Positions 1-7,347 of a stretch of DNA of 64,000 nucleotides are shown piece after piece (positions within the stretch are counted from its first letter, which is position 1; each line of letters begins with the position of its first letter). The position numbers and the translations under genes were made by a program. This DNA is from Amycolatopsis bullii (lineage in GTDB: Bacteria; Actinomycetota; Actinomycetes; Mycobacteriales; Pseudonocardiaceae). The stretch lies in contig NZ_BNAW01000002.1 in assembly GCF_014654205.1 (NCBI RefSeq), positions 310,001-374,000 of the forward strand, read 5' to 3'. The notes beneath the pieces are model-generated. The model was given only the letters and a program-made list of their open reading frames with translations, made no database searches and was not told where the DNA came from.

Positions 1-54
1 CGCGAGCCCCAGCGCCGCCGCCGCGAGCACGCCCGCACCGTGAAGTCTGCGCAC
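1..54 (-). CDS. N-terminus of a secreted protein, cut by the left edge
   Basis: A GTG at 52-54 on the minus strand lies 6 nt after an AGGAGG ribosome site (61-66) and opens a frame to the window edge reading MRRLHGAGVLAAAALGLA. Two arginines followed by an alanine/leucine-rich stretch look like the start of a Sec signal peptide. The mature protein is outside the window, so its identity cannot be read. The palindrome at 96-111 in its promoter region is of the kind found ahead of actinomycete chitinase genes, so a chitinase or chitin-binding protein is a reasonable guess, but only that. Confidence 0.6.
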   Translation of the reverse strand, partial: MRRLHGAGVLAAAALGLA

Positions 55-95
55 CGTCAACCTCCTGTGTCACTCGAGGCGGCGGTGGCTCGCAC

Positions 96-111
96 AAAGG
101 TCCAGACCTTT
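96..111. promoter_or_regulatory. Perfect palindrome, chitinase/DasR-like operator
   Basis: AAAGGTCCAGACCTTT is a perfect 7-2-7 inverted repeat lying 42 bp upstream of the GTG start of the left-edge secreted protein. Its GGTCCAGACC core resembles the direct-repeat elements of Streptomyces chitinase promoters and the DasR site (GGTCTAGACC core). It probably controls the leftward gene. The rest of 112-273 holds no gene I can support. It carries the promoter of the rightward reductase gene, whose ribosome site is near 262-266. Confidence 0.55.
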
Positions 112-273
112 ATCCGGCGTGGAAGTGACTGTACGAGCCCGCGCGGCGGCGGACAAGACCCACTTTTCGCTCGCGCGGCCGGTCGGAAGTTTTCTCCGGA
201 CGCGGTGTCGAATCGCGCTTGTGCCGTTCGACAGACTCTTGGAAGCACGATCAACCCCTCCGAGGAGCCCCGC

Positions 274-849
274 ATGCGCACCCTGATCTCCACCTCGTTC
301 GTTTCGCTCGACGGCGTCGTCGAAGCCCCCGGCGGGGAGCCGGGCTACCGCAACGCGGGCTGGACGTTCAAGGACATCGAGTTCGACCCGGCCGCCTACG
401 CGATCAAGGGCAGCGAGCAGGAGGAAGCCACCGCGCTGCTGCTGGGCCGGGTCAGCTACGAGGCGTTCGCGCCCGTCTGGCCGGGCATGACCGTCGAGTT
501 CGCCGGCTACAACGCGATGCCGAAGTACGTCGTGTCGACCACACTGGCCGAGGCAGACCTGGTCGACAACTGGGGCGAGACGACGATCCTGCGTTCCCTG
601 GACGAGGTCGCGGCGCTCAAGGAGACCGAGGGCGGCCCGATCATCGTCAACGGCAGCGCCACCCTGAACCGCGCCCTGGCCGACGCGGGCCTGATCGATC
701 GCTACCACCTGCTGGTCTTCCCGGTCCTGCTCGGCGCGGGCAAGCGACTGTTCAGCGAGACCGACAAGGACAAGCAGAACCTGAAGCTGGTCGAGAGCGA
801 GGCGTACGGCAACGGGGTGCAGAAGCTCGTCTACGACGTCACGCACTGA
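274..849 (+). CDS. Dihydrofolate reductase family protein (RibD C-terminal domain)
   Basis: 191 residues. The N-terminus MRTLISTSFVSLDGVVEAPG is the typical first strand and substrate loop of the RibD-C/DHFR-like family, followed by the LLGRVSYEAF and GGPIIVNGSATLNRAL segments that form the NADPH-binding core. These small single-domain proteins are annotated as dihydrofolate-reductase-like, but most have no proven substrate. The ATG at 274 follows GAGGA at 262-266. An upstream extension of the same frame to position 40 lacks a ribosome site and has non-protein-like composition, so it was not used. The gene appears monocistronic. Confidence 0.88.
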   Translation: MRTLISTSFVSLDGVVEAPGGEPGYRNAGWTFKDIEFDPAAYAIKGSEQEEATALLLGRVSYEAFAPVWPGMTVEFAGYNAMPKYVVSTTLAEADLVDNWGETTILRSLDEVAALKETEGGPIIVNGSATLNRALADAGLIDRYHLLVFPVLLGAGKRLFSETDKDKQNLKLVESEAYGNGVQKLVYDVTH

Positions 850-901
850 TCGCCGCTGGCACCGGCCCCGGATCGCGGCACCGCCGTGCGACCATGGCGC
901 C

Positions 902-1291
902 ATGGATGCCGTGCCCGCCATCGCCGACCCGTTCGACCCGACCGACGCGGAGATCCGGGCGTGGGCGCACAGCGGCGCCGCGGAGCCGGTGCAGGACTGG
1001 GACCTGATGATGGCCGAGCCCAGCCACCTGCCCGTCCTGCTGGAGCTGGTCGCGGACCCCGATTGTCCGAGCCGGGGTCGCCGGACCGCGCTCAGCGCGC
1101 TCTACTGCATGGTGGGCCACACCCAACCCCGGGACCAGTTCCTCCAGGCCGCCCGGACCGCAGAGCACTCGGCCGACGCCTGGGCGGCAACCTGGGCGCG
1201 GCGGGTGCTCGAGGTCATCGAGCACCCCGAGTCGTTCTCGCGGCCGGACTGGTGCGGCTGGCCCGGGTTCGCGGACCGGCCCACCGGCTGA
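902..1291 (+). CDS. Hypothetical protein, 129 residues
   Basis: A soluble acidic protein starting MDAVPAIADPFDPTDAEIRA, with tryptophans spread through it and a helical central part (LPVLLELVADPDCPSRGRRTALSA is split here as LPVLLELVAD and RRTALSALYCMVG). Its length and helical pattern recall small actinobacterial proteins of unknown function, sometimes HEAT-like. I recognise no motif and assign no function. It lies 70 bp upstream of the AlkB-like gene on the same strand, but the LexA-type box between them suggests separate transcription. Confidence 0.6.
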   Translation: MDAVPAIADPFDPTDAEIRAWAHSGAAEPVQDWDLMMAEPSHLPVLLELVADPDCPSRGRRTALSALYCMVGHTQPRDQFLQAARTAEHSADAWAATWARRVLEVIEHPESFSRPDWCGWPGFADRPTG

Positions 1292-1324
1292 CCCGGGGAC
1301 CGACGGTTTTCGCGATGTTTCACG

Positions 1325-1340
1325 TAGAACATCTGTTCGA
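1325..1340. promoter_or_regulatory. Candidate LexA/SOS box
   Basis: TAGAACATCTGTTCGA differs at one base from the actinobacterial SOS consensus TCGAAC-N4-GTTCGA. It lies 21 bp before the ATG of the AlkB-like DNA-repair gene, a usual position for LexA repression. It suggests damage-inducible expression of that gene. Confidence 0.6.
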
Positions 1341-1361
1341 ACATCGTGTACGGTCGGACCC

Positions 1362-1988
1362 ATGACGACTCCGGCCCTGCAGGCCTCGCTGTTCGGCGAA
1401 TCCGGCCCCGTCACGCTGCACGCCCTGGCCCCGCGCCGGACCGAGCTCGGCTCCGGCGCGTGGGTCGACGTGCAGCCGGGCTGGCTCGCCGGCGCCGACG
1501 AGGTGTTCGCCGCACTCGCCACCGGCGTCCCCTGGCAGGCGGAGCGGCGGAAGATGTACGACCGGGTCGTCGACGTCCCGCGGCTGCTGTGCTTCTACCG
1601 CGAAACGGAAACCCTCCCCCATCCCGTGCTGGCGGAGGCCCGCGCCGCGCTCAGCGAGCACTACGCGGGCGAGCTCGGCGAGCCGTTCCGCACCGCGGGC
1701 CTGTGTTACTACCGCGACGGCCGGGACAGCGTGGCGTGGCACGGCGACACGATCGGCCGCGGCAGCACCGAGGACACGATGGTCGCGATCCTCTCGGTGG
1801 GCACGGCCCGCCAGCTGGCCCTGCGCCCCCGCGGCGGCGGCGAGTCGCACCGCTACGCCCTCGGCCACGGCGACCTCATCGTCATGGGCGGCTCGTGCCA
1901 GCGCACGTGGGAACACGCGATCCCGAAGACGACCCGGGCGGCCGGGCCGCGGATCAGCATCCAGTTCCGGCCCCGCGGCGTCCGCTGA
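1362..1988 (+). CDS. AlkB-like 2-oxoglutarate/Fe(II)-dependent dioxygenase
   Basis: 208 residues, the usual size for bacterial AlkB homologues. It contains the jelly-roll iron site HGD (H127, D129) and H185 (in RTWEHAIPK), and a C-terminal RISIQFR segment whose arginine should bind 2-oxoglutarate. The family removes alkyl lesions from nucleic acid bases by oxidative demethylation, so a cytosolic direct-reversal repair role is likely. The ATG at 1362 sits 21 bp after a LexA-like box. The stop is 20 bp before the DUF1152 gene, which may be cotranscribed. Confidence 0.9.
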   Translation: MTTPALQASLFGESGPVTLHALAPRRTELGSGAWVDVQPGWLAGADEVFAALATGVPWQAERRKMYDRVVDVPRLLCFYRETETLPHPVLAEARAALSEHYAGELGEPFRTAGLCYYRDGRDSVAWHGDTIGRGSTEDTMVAILSVGTARQLALRPRGGGESHRYALGHGDLIVMGGSCQRTWEHAIPKTTRAAGPRISIQFRPRGVR

Positions 1989-2008
1989 AAGCTCCGTACG
2001 ATGGCGGC

Positions 2009-2965
2009 GTGTTCTCGCTCGCGGAGCCTCCGCTGTTCACCCGGCTGCGGCCCGCCCGCCGGGTCCTGATCGCCGGCGCGGGCGGCGGGTTCGACGTCTA
2101 CGCCGGCCTCCCGCTCGCCTTCGCGCTGCGTGCCCAGGGCAAGGAGGTCTGCTTCGCGAACCTGGCGTTCAGCGATCTGAACCGCCTCGAGCTGGACGAC
2201 TGGATCGCGCCGGACGTGGCGCGGGTGCGGCCCGGCAGCGCGGGCGACGACGGCTACTTCCCCGAACGGACCCTCGCCGGGTGGCTCGGAACGCAGGGGT
2301 GGCCGCCGGTCGTCCACGCCTTCCCGCGCGTCGGGGCGTGGCCGCTGCGGGAAGCCTACGAAGCCCTGGTCGCGCAGCTCGCCGTCGACGCGGTGGTGCT
2401 CGTCGACGGCGGCACGGACATCCTGCTGCGCGGGGACGAATCCGGCCTCGGCACCCCCGAGGAGGACATGACCAGCCTCGCCGCGGTGGCCGCGCTCGAG
2501 GGCCTCGACCGGATCGTGGTCAGCCTCGGCTTCGGCATCGACGCCTTCCACGGCGTCTGCCACGCGCACGTGCTGGAGAACCTCGCCGCCCTCGACCGGG
2601 CCGGCGGGTACCTGGGCGCGCTGTCGATCCCGTCGGCGTCCCCGGAAGCGGCGGTCTACCTCGACGCCGTCGCGCACGCGAACCGGGCGACCCCGGGCCG
2701 GCCGAGCATCGTCCAAGGGCAGATCGCCGCCGCGCTGCGGGGTGAGTTCGGGGACGTGCACGGCAGCACCCGGACCGCGGGCAGCGAGCTGTTCGTCAAC
2801 CCGCTGATGGGGGTCTACTTCGCCGTGGACCTGCCGGCCCTGGCCGCCGGGGTCGGCTACCTGGCCGAGCTCGCGACCACGAACACCGCCACCGAGGTCG
2901 CGCTCGTCATCGAAGCGCACCGGGACCGCGTCCCGCGCCGTCGCCACCGGGCCATCCCGCACTGA
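2009..2965 (+). CDS. DUF1152 domain-containing protein
   Basis: 318 residues from a GTG start (MFSLAEPPLFTRLRPARRVL). The N-terminal VLIAGAGGGFDVYAGLPLAF loop is glycine-rich and typical of DUF1152, whose biochemical role is unknown. Further conserved-looking parts are the VDGGTDILLRGDE acidic loop near residues 130-145 and the GFGIDAFHGVCHAHVLEN segment. There is no signal peptide or membrane segment. It lies 20 bp after the AlkB-like gene and converges on the P450 gene with only 6 bp between stops and no visible terminator. Confidence 0.8.
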   Translation: MFSLAEPPLFTRLRPARRVLIAGAGGGFDVYAGLPLAFALRAQGKEVCFANLAFSDLNRLELDDWIAPDVARVRPGSAGDDGYFPERTLAGWLGTQGWPPVVHAFPRVGAWPLREAYEALVAQLAVDAVVLVDGGTDILLRGDESGLGTPEEDMTSLAAVAALEGLDRIVVSLGFGIDAFHGVCHAHVLENLAALDRAGGYLGALSIPSASPEAAVYLDAVAHANRATPGRPSIVQGQIAAALRGEFGDVHGSTRTAGSELFVNPLMGVYFAVDLPALAAGVGYLAELATTNTATEVALVIEAHRDRVPRRRHRAIPH

Positions 2966-2971
2966 CCCCCG

Positions 2972-4249
2972 TCAGTCGACCAGCACCGGCAGCTCGTCCA
3001 GACCGTACACAATGGACACCTGACGGAAGGACAGCTGCTCCTCCGGCACCGCGAGCCGCAGGTTCGGGAAGCGGCGGATCAGCGCGGGGTAGGCCGTGCG
3101 CAGCTCCATCCGGGCCAGCTCCGCGCCGATGCAGCGGTGGATGCCGTAGCTGAAGGCCAGGTGGGACGTCGGCTCGCGGGTGGCGTCGAACTTCTCCATG
3201 TCCGGGCCCAGCTTGGGGTCGCGGTCCGCCGTGGACAGCGACACCAGCACGATGTCGCCCTCGGCGATGCGCACGCCGCCGATCTCCATGTCCTCCCTGG
3301 CGAACCGGGGGAACGCCATCTGCACCACGGTCAGGTAGCGCAGCAGCTCCTCGACGAAGCGGTGCACGGACTCGTCGTCACCGCGGACGGCGTCCATCGC
3401 CTTCTCGTCGCGCAGCAGCACCAGGGCGCCGAGCGCCAGCATGCTCGCCGTGGTCTCCAGGCCGCCGGTGAGCACGCCGTCGGCCAGGCCGGCCAGCTCG
3501 CGGTCGTCGATCTCGTCGCCGTGTTCCTTGATGAGCATGCCGAGCAGGCCGTCGCCGGGCTGTTCGCGCTGCTTCTTGACGATGTCGAGCAGGTACGTCA
3601 GCGACTCCGACATGGCGCCGAGCGAGGCACCGGCGCCGCCGAAGAGGTCGAAGCGGGCGGTGCTCAGCCGCTGGAAGTCCTCGCGGTCCTCATAGGACAC
3701 GCCGAGCAGCTCGCAGATGGTCAGCGACGGGATCGGCAGCGCGAACGCCTGCCACAGGTCGACCGGGCCGTCGGCCGCGGCCATCGCGTCGAGCTGCTCG
3801 GCGACGATCTCGTCGATGCGCGGGGCCAGGCGGCTCAGCCGGCGCATGGTGAACTCCGGCGTGAGCAGCTTCCGCAGCCGCGTGTGCACCGGCGGGTCCG
3901 CGAAACCGAGCCCGCCCGGGTTCTGGTCGGCGGTCACCCCGGCGTTGCCGACCAGGTTGCCGAAGTCGCTGGAGAACCCGGACGCCTTGCCGAGCACGGC
4001 CTTCGCTTCGTCGTAGCCGGTGACGAGCCAGGCGTTCATCCCGAACGGCAGGTCGAGCTTGCCGATCGGCGCCTCGCTCCGCTGCGCGGCCATCGCGGGG
4101 ACCGGGTCGAGGCCCTCCCGCCGCAGCGGCAGCAGCGCCGAATCGGGCAGGATGGCCGACATCTTTTCGAGGTCGAAGCCCTTTTTCGACTGCCGGGCGA
4201 GGTAGCGCCGGCCGACCCAGCCCAAGACTCGTGAGCGGAGACTCCCCAT
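2972..4249 (-). CDS. Cytochrome P450
   Basis: 425 residues, a soluble bacterial class I P450. The heme loop is FSYGIHRCIG with the cysteine ligand C373. The K-helix ExxR is E301/R304, and the I-helix oxygen-activation region is GGLETT (about 262-267). It needs ferredoxin and a reductase from elsewhere; none is adjacent. The substrate cannot be inferred. It is the last gene of a leftward group after the methyltransferase, with 53 bp between them that contain a small AGTAC-C-GTACT palindrome at 4259-4269, only 9 bp before the ATG. That could be an operator, but no regulator is adjacent. Confidence 0.93.
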   Translation of the reverse strand: MGSLRSRVLGWVGRRYLARQSKKGFDLEKMSAILPDSALLPLRREGLDPVPAMAAQRSEAPIGKLDLPFGMNAWLVTGYDEAKAVLGKASGFSSDFGNLVGNAGVTADQNPGGLGFADPPVHTRLRKLLTPEFTMRRLSRLAPRIDEIVAEQLDAMAAADGPVDLWQAFALPIPSLTICELLGVSYEDREDFQRLSTARFDLFGGAGASLGAMSESLTYLLDIVKKQREQPGDGLLGMLIKEHGDEIDDRELAGLADGVLTGGLETTASMLALGALVLLRDEKAMDAVRGDDESVHRFVEELLRYLTVVQMAFPRFAREDMEIGGVRIAEGDIVLVSLSTADRDPKLGPDMEKFDATREPTSHLAFSYGIHRCIGAELARMELRTAYPALIRRFPNLRLAVPEEQLSFRQVSIVYGLDELPVLVD

Positions 4250-4302
4250 GGGACCGACAGTACCGTACTAGCCCGATCGGGTGACGGCCGGCGAGACCGG
4301 GT

Positions 4303-4947
4303 TCACCCCGGCTTGCGGGCCAGCAGGTACGCCTGCGGTGTCTTCTCGTACGGGCCGTCCGGCTCGCGGACCAGCCGCGCCTCGACGACGAGCCCGGCGG
4401 CGACGCACAGCTCGGCCACGAAGTCCGGCTGCAGCCGGTACGCGTCGAAGGCGACGTCGTGGCCGTAGCCCTGGGTGATGCGGCGGCGCTCGTCGCCGAC
4501 CTGGAACCCGGTCAGCAGCCGTCCGCCCGGCGCCAGCACCCGCGCCAGCTCCGCCACCACCGACGGCAGTTCTTCCGGTGGAGTGTGGATCAGCGAATAC
4601 CACGCCACCACCCCGGCCAGGGTGTCGTCGCCGAGGTCCAGGGCGGCCATCGAACCGACCTCGAACCGCAGCCCGGGATGCGTCCGCCGGGCCACCTCGA
4701 CCATGCCGGGCGAGAGGTCGACGCCGAACACGTCCAGCCCGAGCGAGGCCAGGTACCCGGTCAGCCGGCCCGGGCCGCAGCCGAGGTCCCCGACCGGGCC
4801 GCTCTTCCCGACCAGTTCGGCGAACGTGCTCAGCATCGCCCGGTCCCACGGGCTCTCGTCGAGCAGGTCCCGCAGCTGCTCGGCGTAGGAGTCGGCGACG
4901 GTGTCGTAGGCGGTCCGGGTTTCGGTCACGAAGACAGGTTCGGTCAC
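4303..4947 (-). CDS. Class I SAM-dependent methyltransferase
   Basis: 214 residues from GTG at 4947. Motif I is VGDLGCGPGRLTGYLA and the acidic end of strand 2 is VFGVDLSPGMV, the standard SAM-binding Rossmann signature of the Methyltransf_11/25 type. TRTAYDTVADSYAEQ at the N-terminus is typical of small-molecule methyltransferases. The GTG was chosen over an upstream TTG at 4977 because the latter overlaps the preceding PNGase gene. It lies 10 bp after the PNGase gene, so cotranscription is likely. The substrate is unknown. Confidence 0.85.
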   Translation of the reverse strand: MTEPVFVTETRTAYDTVADSYAEQLRDLLDESPWDRAMLSTFAELVGKSGPVGDLGCGPGRLTGYLASLGLDVFGVDLSPGMVEVARRTHPGLRFEVGSMAALDLGDDTLAGVVAWYSLIHTPPEELPSVVAELARVLAPGGRLLTGFQVGDERRRITQGYGHDVAFDAYRLQPDFVAELCVAAGLVVEARLVREPDGPYEKTPQAYLLARKPG

Positions 4948-4957
4948 GCGCCGGACC

Positions 4958-6622
4958 CTATCCGCGACCACCGACAATTCGGTTCTCGGTGATCAGCCCG
5001 TGCTCGCTCGCGACGTAGTGGAAGTACGGCTGGCCCAGGTCGTCGGAGCCGGTGAAGAGCGTCTTCGAGCGGCCGTCTGCTTCGGTGTTCACGCCGTTCG
5101 TGCGGGCCAATACGCCCGACGAGGTCAGCCACTCGCGGGACGCGCTCACCGGCCGCCAGTTCCGGCCGTCGCCGGTGGCGTCTCCGAGGATCTTCGTCAT
5201 CTCCACCGAGCCCGAGATCCGCAGGTTCTGGTCGTCGGTGATGTTCGCGGTCGCGTCCGTGGTCAGCGGGTAGGACCAGGTGTGCCGGGCCGCCGAGCGC
5301 GGTCGGCCGTCCACTGTGGACACCGACGTCTGCTGCCCGGAATCGGCCTGCACGACGTGCTGGGTGAAGCCGCCGCCGGTGACGTCGTCGCTGTTGCGGT
5401 AGTCGCGGGTGCGCTCGACGCGGGTGTACACCCGGCCGGCGGAGGTGTCGACGTAGCCGGCCGTGACGTCGTCGCGCTTCGCGGTGACGGTGACGTTCAC
5501 GCCGCCGTCGATGTCCTTGACCGTCGTCTGCCGCACCGGCGCGGCGGCGACGTCGTGCCGGGTCAGGGCACCGGAGGTCTGCGCGGCGTTTTTGTCGGTG
5601 TAGAGCAGTAGCGTCGGGACGACGGTGAATTCGCCGCCGATGTCCGGGAAGGAGAACGAGAGGTCATGGGTCCCGCCGTCGACGAGGCGCCCCGCGAACG
5701 GCGTCACGTCGTAGGTTTCGGCGTGCAGGCTGAAGGTGTCGATCGCGACGATCGGCCGCCACAGCTGGGGCACGATCCCGCCCGAGTAGATGTGCGGGAA
5801 GGTGAACGCGCTCCCGGCCGGCGTGCCGTCGATCGCGAAGTTCGCCTCGCGGTAGGGGCCCTTCCCGCACAGCCCGGCCGCCGGGTACTTCGCCGCGACG
5901 TCGTCGGGCACGTCGTCGAACCACTGCTCGTCGCAGGCGTGCCCTTCGAGGGTGACCTCGAGGTAGGCGCGGGTGATGTTGCGCGGCAGGCCCTGGGCGG
6001 TGAAGTGCACGGTGGGCGCGGCGGGCGTCGCGTCGGCGTGCCCGAACCCGGCGACGTGGCCGGGGGTTTCCGGTGCGGGGTGCCTGCGGTCGGCCTGGTA
6101 GTAGGTGAGCGTCACGGTCTGGGCGTAGACGCCGGTGTAGATCGGCGAGGTGTAGTTCTCGACGCCGCCGTGGAAGGGCTGCGGGGTGCGCAGCAAGACG
6201 CTGTAGGGCGTCAGGTCCTTGTCGAAGTGGTAGGTGATCGCGCGGCGGCCCTCGCCGCTGGGCTCCTCGGTCGTCCCCCACCAGACCTCGGTGCCGCCGA
6301 TCTTCAGGTCGCCGATCCGGTCGTACTGCCGCCCGCTCACGGTGACGGTCTGGTCCATGACGACCTTCGCCCACGGACCGGGGCAGGCCTTCGGCGGGGT
6401 GAGAGTGCCCTCGTAGAACTGCGGGCTGCCGTCGGCGGCGTTGGAGCGGAAGCCGTCGGCGAGCGTGACGCTGCAGTGGGGCGTGTCCGGCCGCGTGACC
6501 GCGGGCGCGGCGGTGACGGGATTGTCGGTATCGCCTTCCACGACCGGCGAAGCCGAGGCGAGGCCCGGGAGGAGCAGCAGGGAGGACAGGACCGCACCGA
6601 TCAACACGAGTCGACTCCGCAC
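4958..6622 (-). CDS. Secreted peptide-N-glycosidase A-like amidase (PNGase A family)
   Basis: 554 residues with a clear signal peptide (MRSRLVLIGAVLSSLLLLPG, cleavage near ASA/SP). The long beta-rich body carries PNGase A family hallmarks: the DRIGDLKIGGTEVWWGTTEE segment, the GGVENYTSPIYTG stretch and the HAETYDVTPFAG repeat. Plant and fungal members cleave the bond between N-glycan and asparagine, so this exported enzyme would deglycosylate glycoproteins outside the cell. It is the first gene of the leftward group with the methyltransferase. Assignment is by recognisable sequence pattern; catalytic activity is not shown. Confidence 0.85.
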   Translation of the reverse strand: MRSRLVLIGAVLSSLLLLPGLASASPVVEGDTDNPVTAAPAVTRPDTPHCSVTLADGFRSNAADGSPQFYEGTLTPPKACPGPWAKVVMDQTVTVSGRQYDRIGDLKIGGTEVWWGTTEEPSGEGRRAITYHFDKDLTPYSVLLRTPQPFHGGVENYTSPIYTGVYAQTVTLTYYQADRRHPAPETPGHVAGFGHADATPAAPTVHFTAQGLPRNITRAYLEVTLEGHACDEQWFDDVPDDVAAKYPAAGLCGKGPYREANFAIDGTPAGSAFTFPHIYSGGIVPQLWRPIVAIDTFSLHAETYDVTPFAGRLVDGGTHDLSFSFPDIGGEFTVVPTLLLYTDKNAAQTSGALTRHDVAAAPVRQTTVKDIDGGVNVTVTAKRDDVTAGYVDTSAGRVYTRVERTRDYRNSDDVTGGGFTQHVVQADSGQQTSVSTVDGRPRSAARHTWSYPLTTDATANITDDQNLRISGSVEMTKILGDATGDGRNWRPVSASREWLTSSGVLARTNGVNTEADGRSKTLFTGSDDLGQPYFHYVASEHGLITENRIVGGRG

Positions 6623-6757
6623 GCGGCCACCCTATCCCGGCGGATCCCCGACGAACGGCTGGACATCGACCGGACAAAGCCCGGTCACCCGGGGCGCGGC
6701 CCTTGGTGACCGCCGGGTGGGATCCGTAGCATGCTCGGCGGGCGAGGGAGGACGGCC

Positions 6758-6977
6758 GTGAGCAGCCTGAGCGGGGACTTTCCCCTGGCGTTGCTCGCGA
6801 TCCGCACCGCCGGCGAACTGATCGGGGAACTCGCGATCCTGGACGGGCAGCCCCGGGTCGCGACGGTCACCTGCGCCGGGGGGTCCACGCCCGGCTCGTG
6901 CCGCAGGGGAACTTCCGCCAGTTCCTCGCCGGCCACCCCGCAACGTGGCGCTCGCGGTCGGCGGCAAGCTGCGGTGA
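6758..6977 (+). pseudogene. Frameshifted small gene of unknown function
   Basis: A GTG at 6758 follows a good GAGGGAGGA ribosome site. Protein-like sequence begins SSLSGDFPLALLAIRTAGEL, then continues in a second frame as [19 protein letters not shown] and in a third as RNVALAVGGKLR, ending with TGA at 6975-6977. The first shift falls at a run of six G (6878-6883) and the second at a CCCC run (6936-6939). The rebuilt product would be about 72 residues. I recognise no family. The shifts may be sequencing errors rather than decay. Confidence 0.5.
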
Positions 6978-7298
6978 CGGCCACCGTCTTCGTGCACAAG
7001 GACGGGGCCATGACGACCTTCCGCGGCGGGAAGCAGCCCAGCGTGGGCAAGATGCTCTGGGGCGGGTTCCGCAGCCAGTACGAAGTCGACATGTCGCTGC
7101 GCCGGCTGACGTTGGGTGTCACCCGATGCCCTCGACCGCTGGCAGATCGACGACCAGGTCCGGGTCACGCTCGAGTGGCTCAAGGTCTCGATCAACCGCG
7201 TCATCTCCGGCACCGACGAGGCCCGTCAGCTATCGTTCGGCGGTACTCCGCCGGCCCCGGCGGGTGGCCGGGAGAACGGGGCCGCACCCGGGGTCTGA
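6974..7298 (+). pseudogene. Frameshifted small gene of unknown function, coupled to the previous one
   Basis: A GTG at 6974 overlaps the previous stop (GTGA). The reading begins TATVFVHKDGAMTTFRGGKQ and runs to DMSLRRLTLG, then carries on in another frame as DALDRWQIDDQVRVTLEWLK and ISGTDEARQL to a stop at 7296-7298. The change of frame lies near 7114-7124, next to GGG and CCC runs. The rebuilt protein would be about 108 residues, rich in charged helices, with no recognised domain. Its stop overlaps the LacI operator palindrome. Confidence 0.5.
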
Positions 7299-7309
7299 AA
7301 CGTTTCAGA
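7294..7309. promoter_or_regulatory. LacI-family operator
   Basis: TCTGAAACGTTTCAGA is a perfect 16-bp palindrome with the central CG and the GAAACG/CGTTTC arms typical of LacI-family operators. It lies 38 bp upstream of the TTG start of the LacI gene, so autoregulation is the simplest reading. Confidence 0.8.
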
Positions 7310-7347
7310 TCGTGATAGGCTCACGCCTTCTCAGCGAGGGGGTCCGG

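Noticed and set aside
40..273. Long N-terminal extension of the RibD/DHFR-like gene
   Set aside because: The extra 78 residues have non-protein-like composition, cover the leftward promoter and lack a ribosome site. The ATG at 274 has GAGGA and gives the family-typical start.
1346..2008. Upstream extension of the DUF1152 gene through the AlkB-like gene
   Set aside because: It is an out-of-frame shadow of the AlkB-like gene with Arg/Pro-rich composition. The GTG at 2009 begins the recognisable protein.
4259..4269. AGTAC-C-GTACT palindrome ahead of the P450 gene as a TetR site
   Set aside because: Only 5-bp arms and no regulator adjacent; mentioned under the P450 but not listed as an operator.
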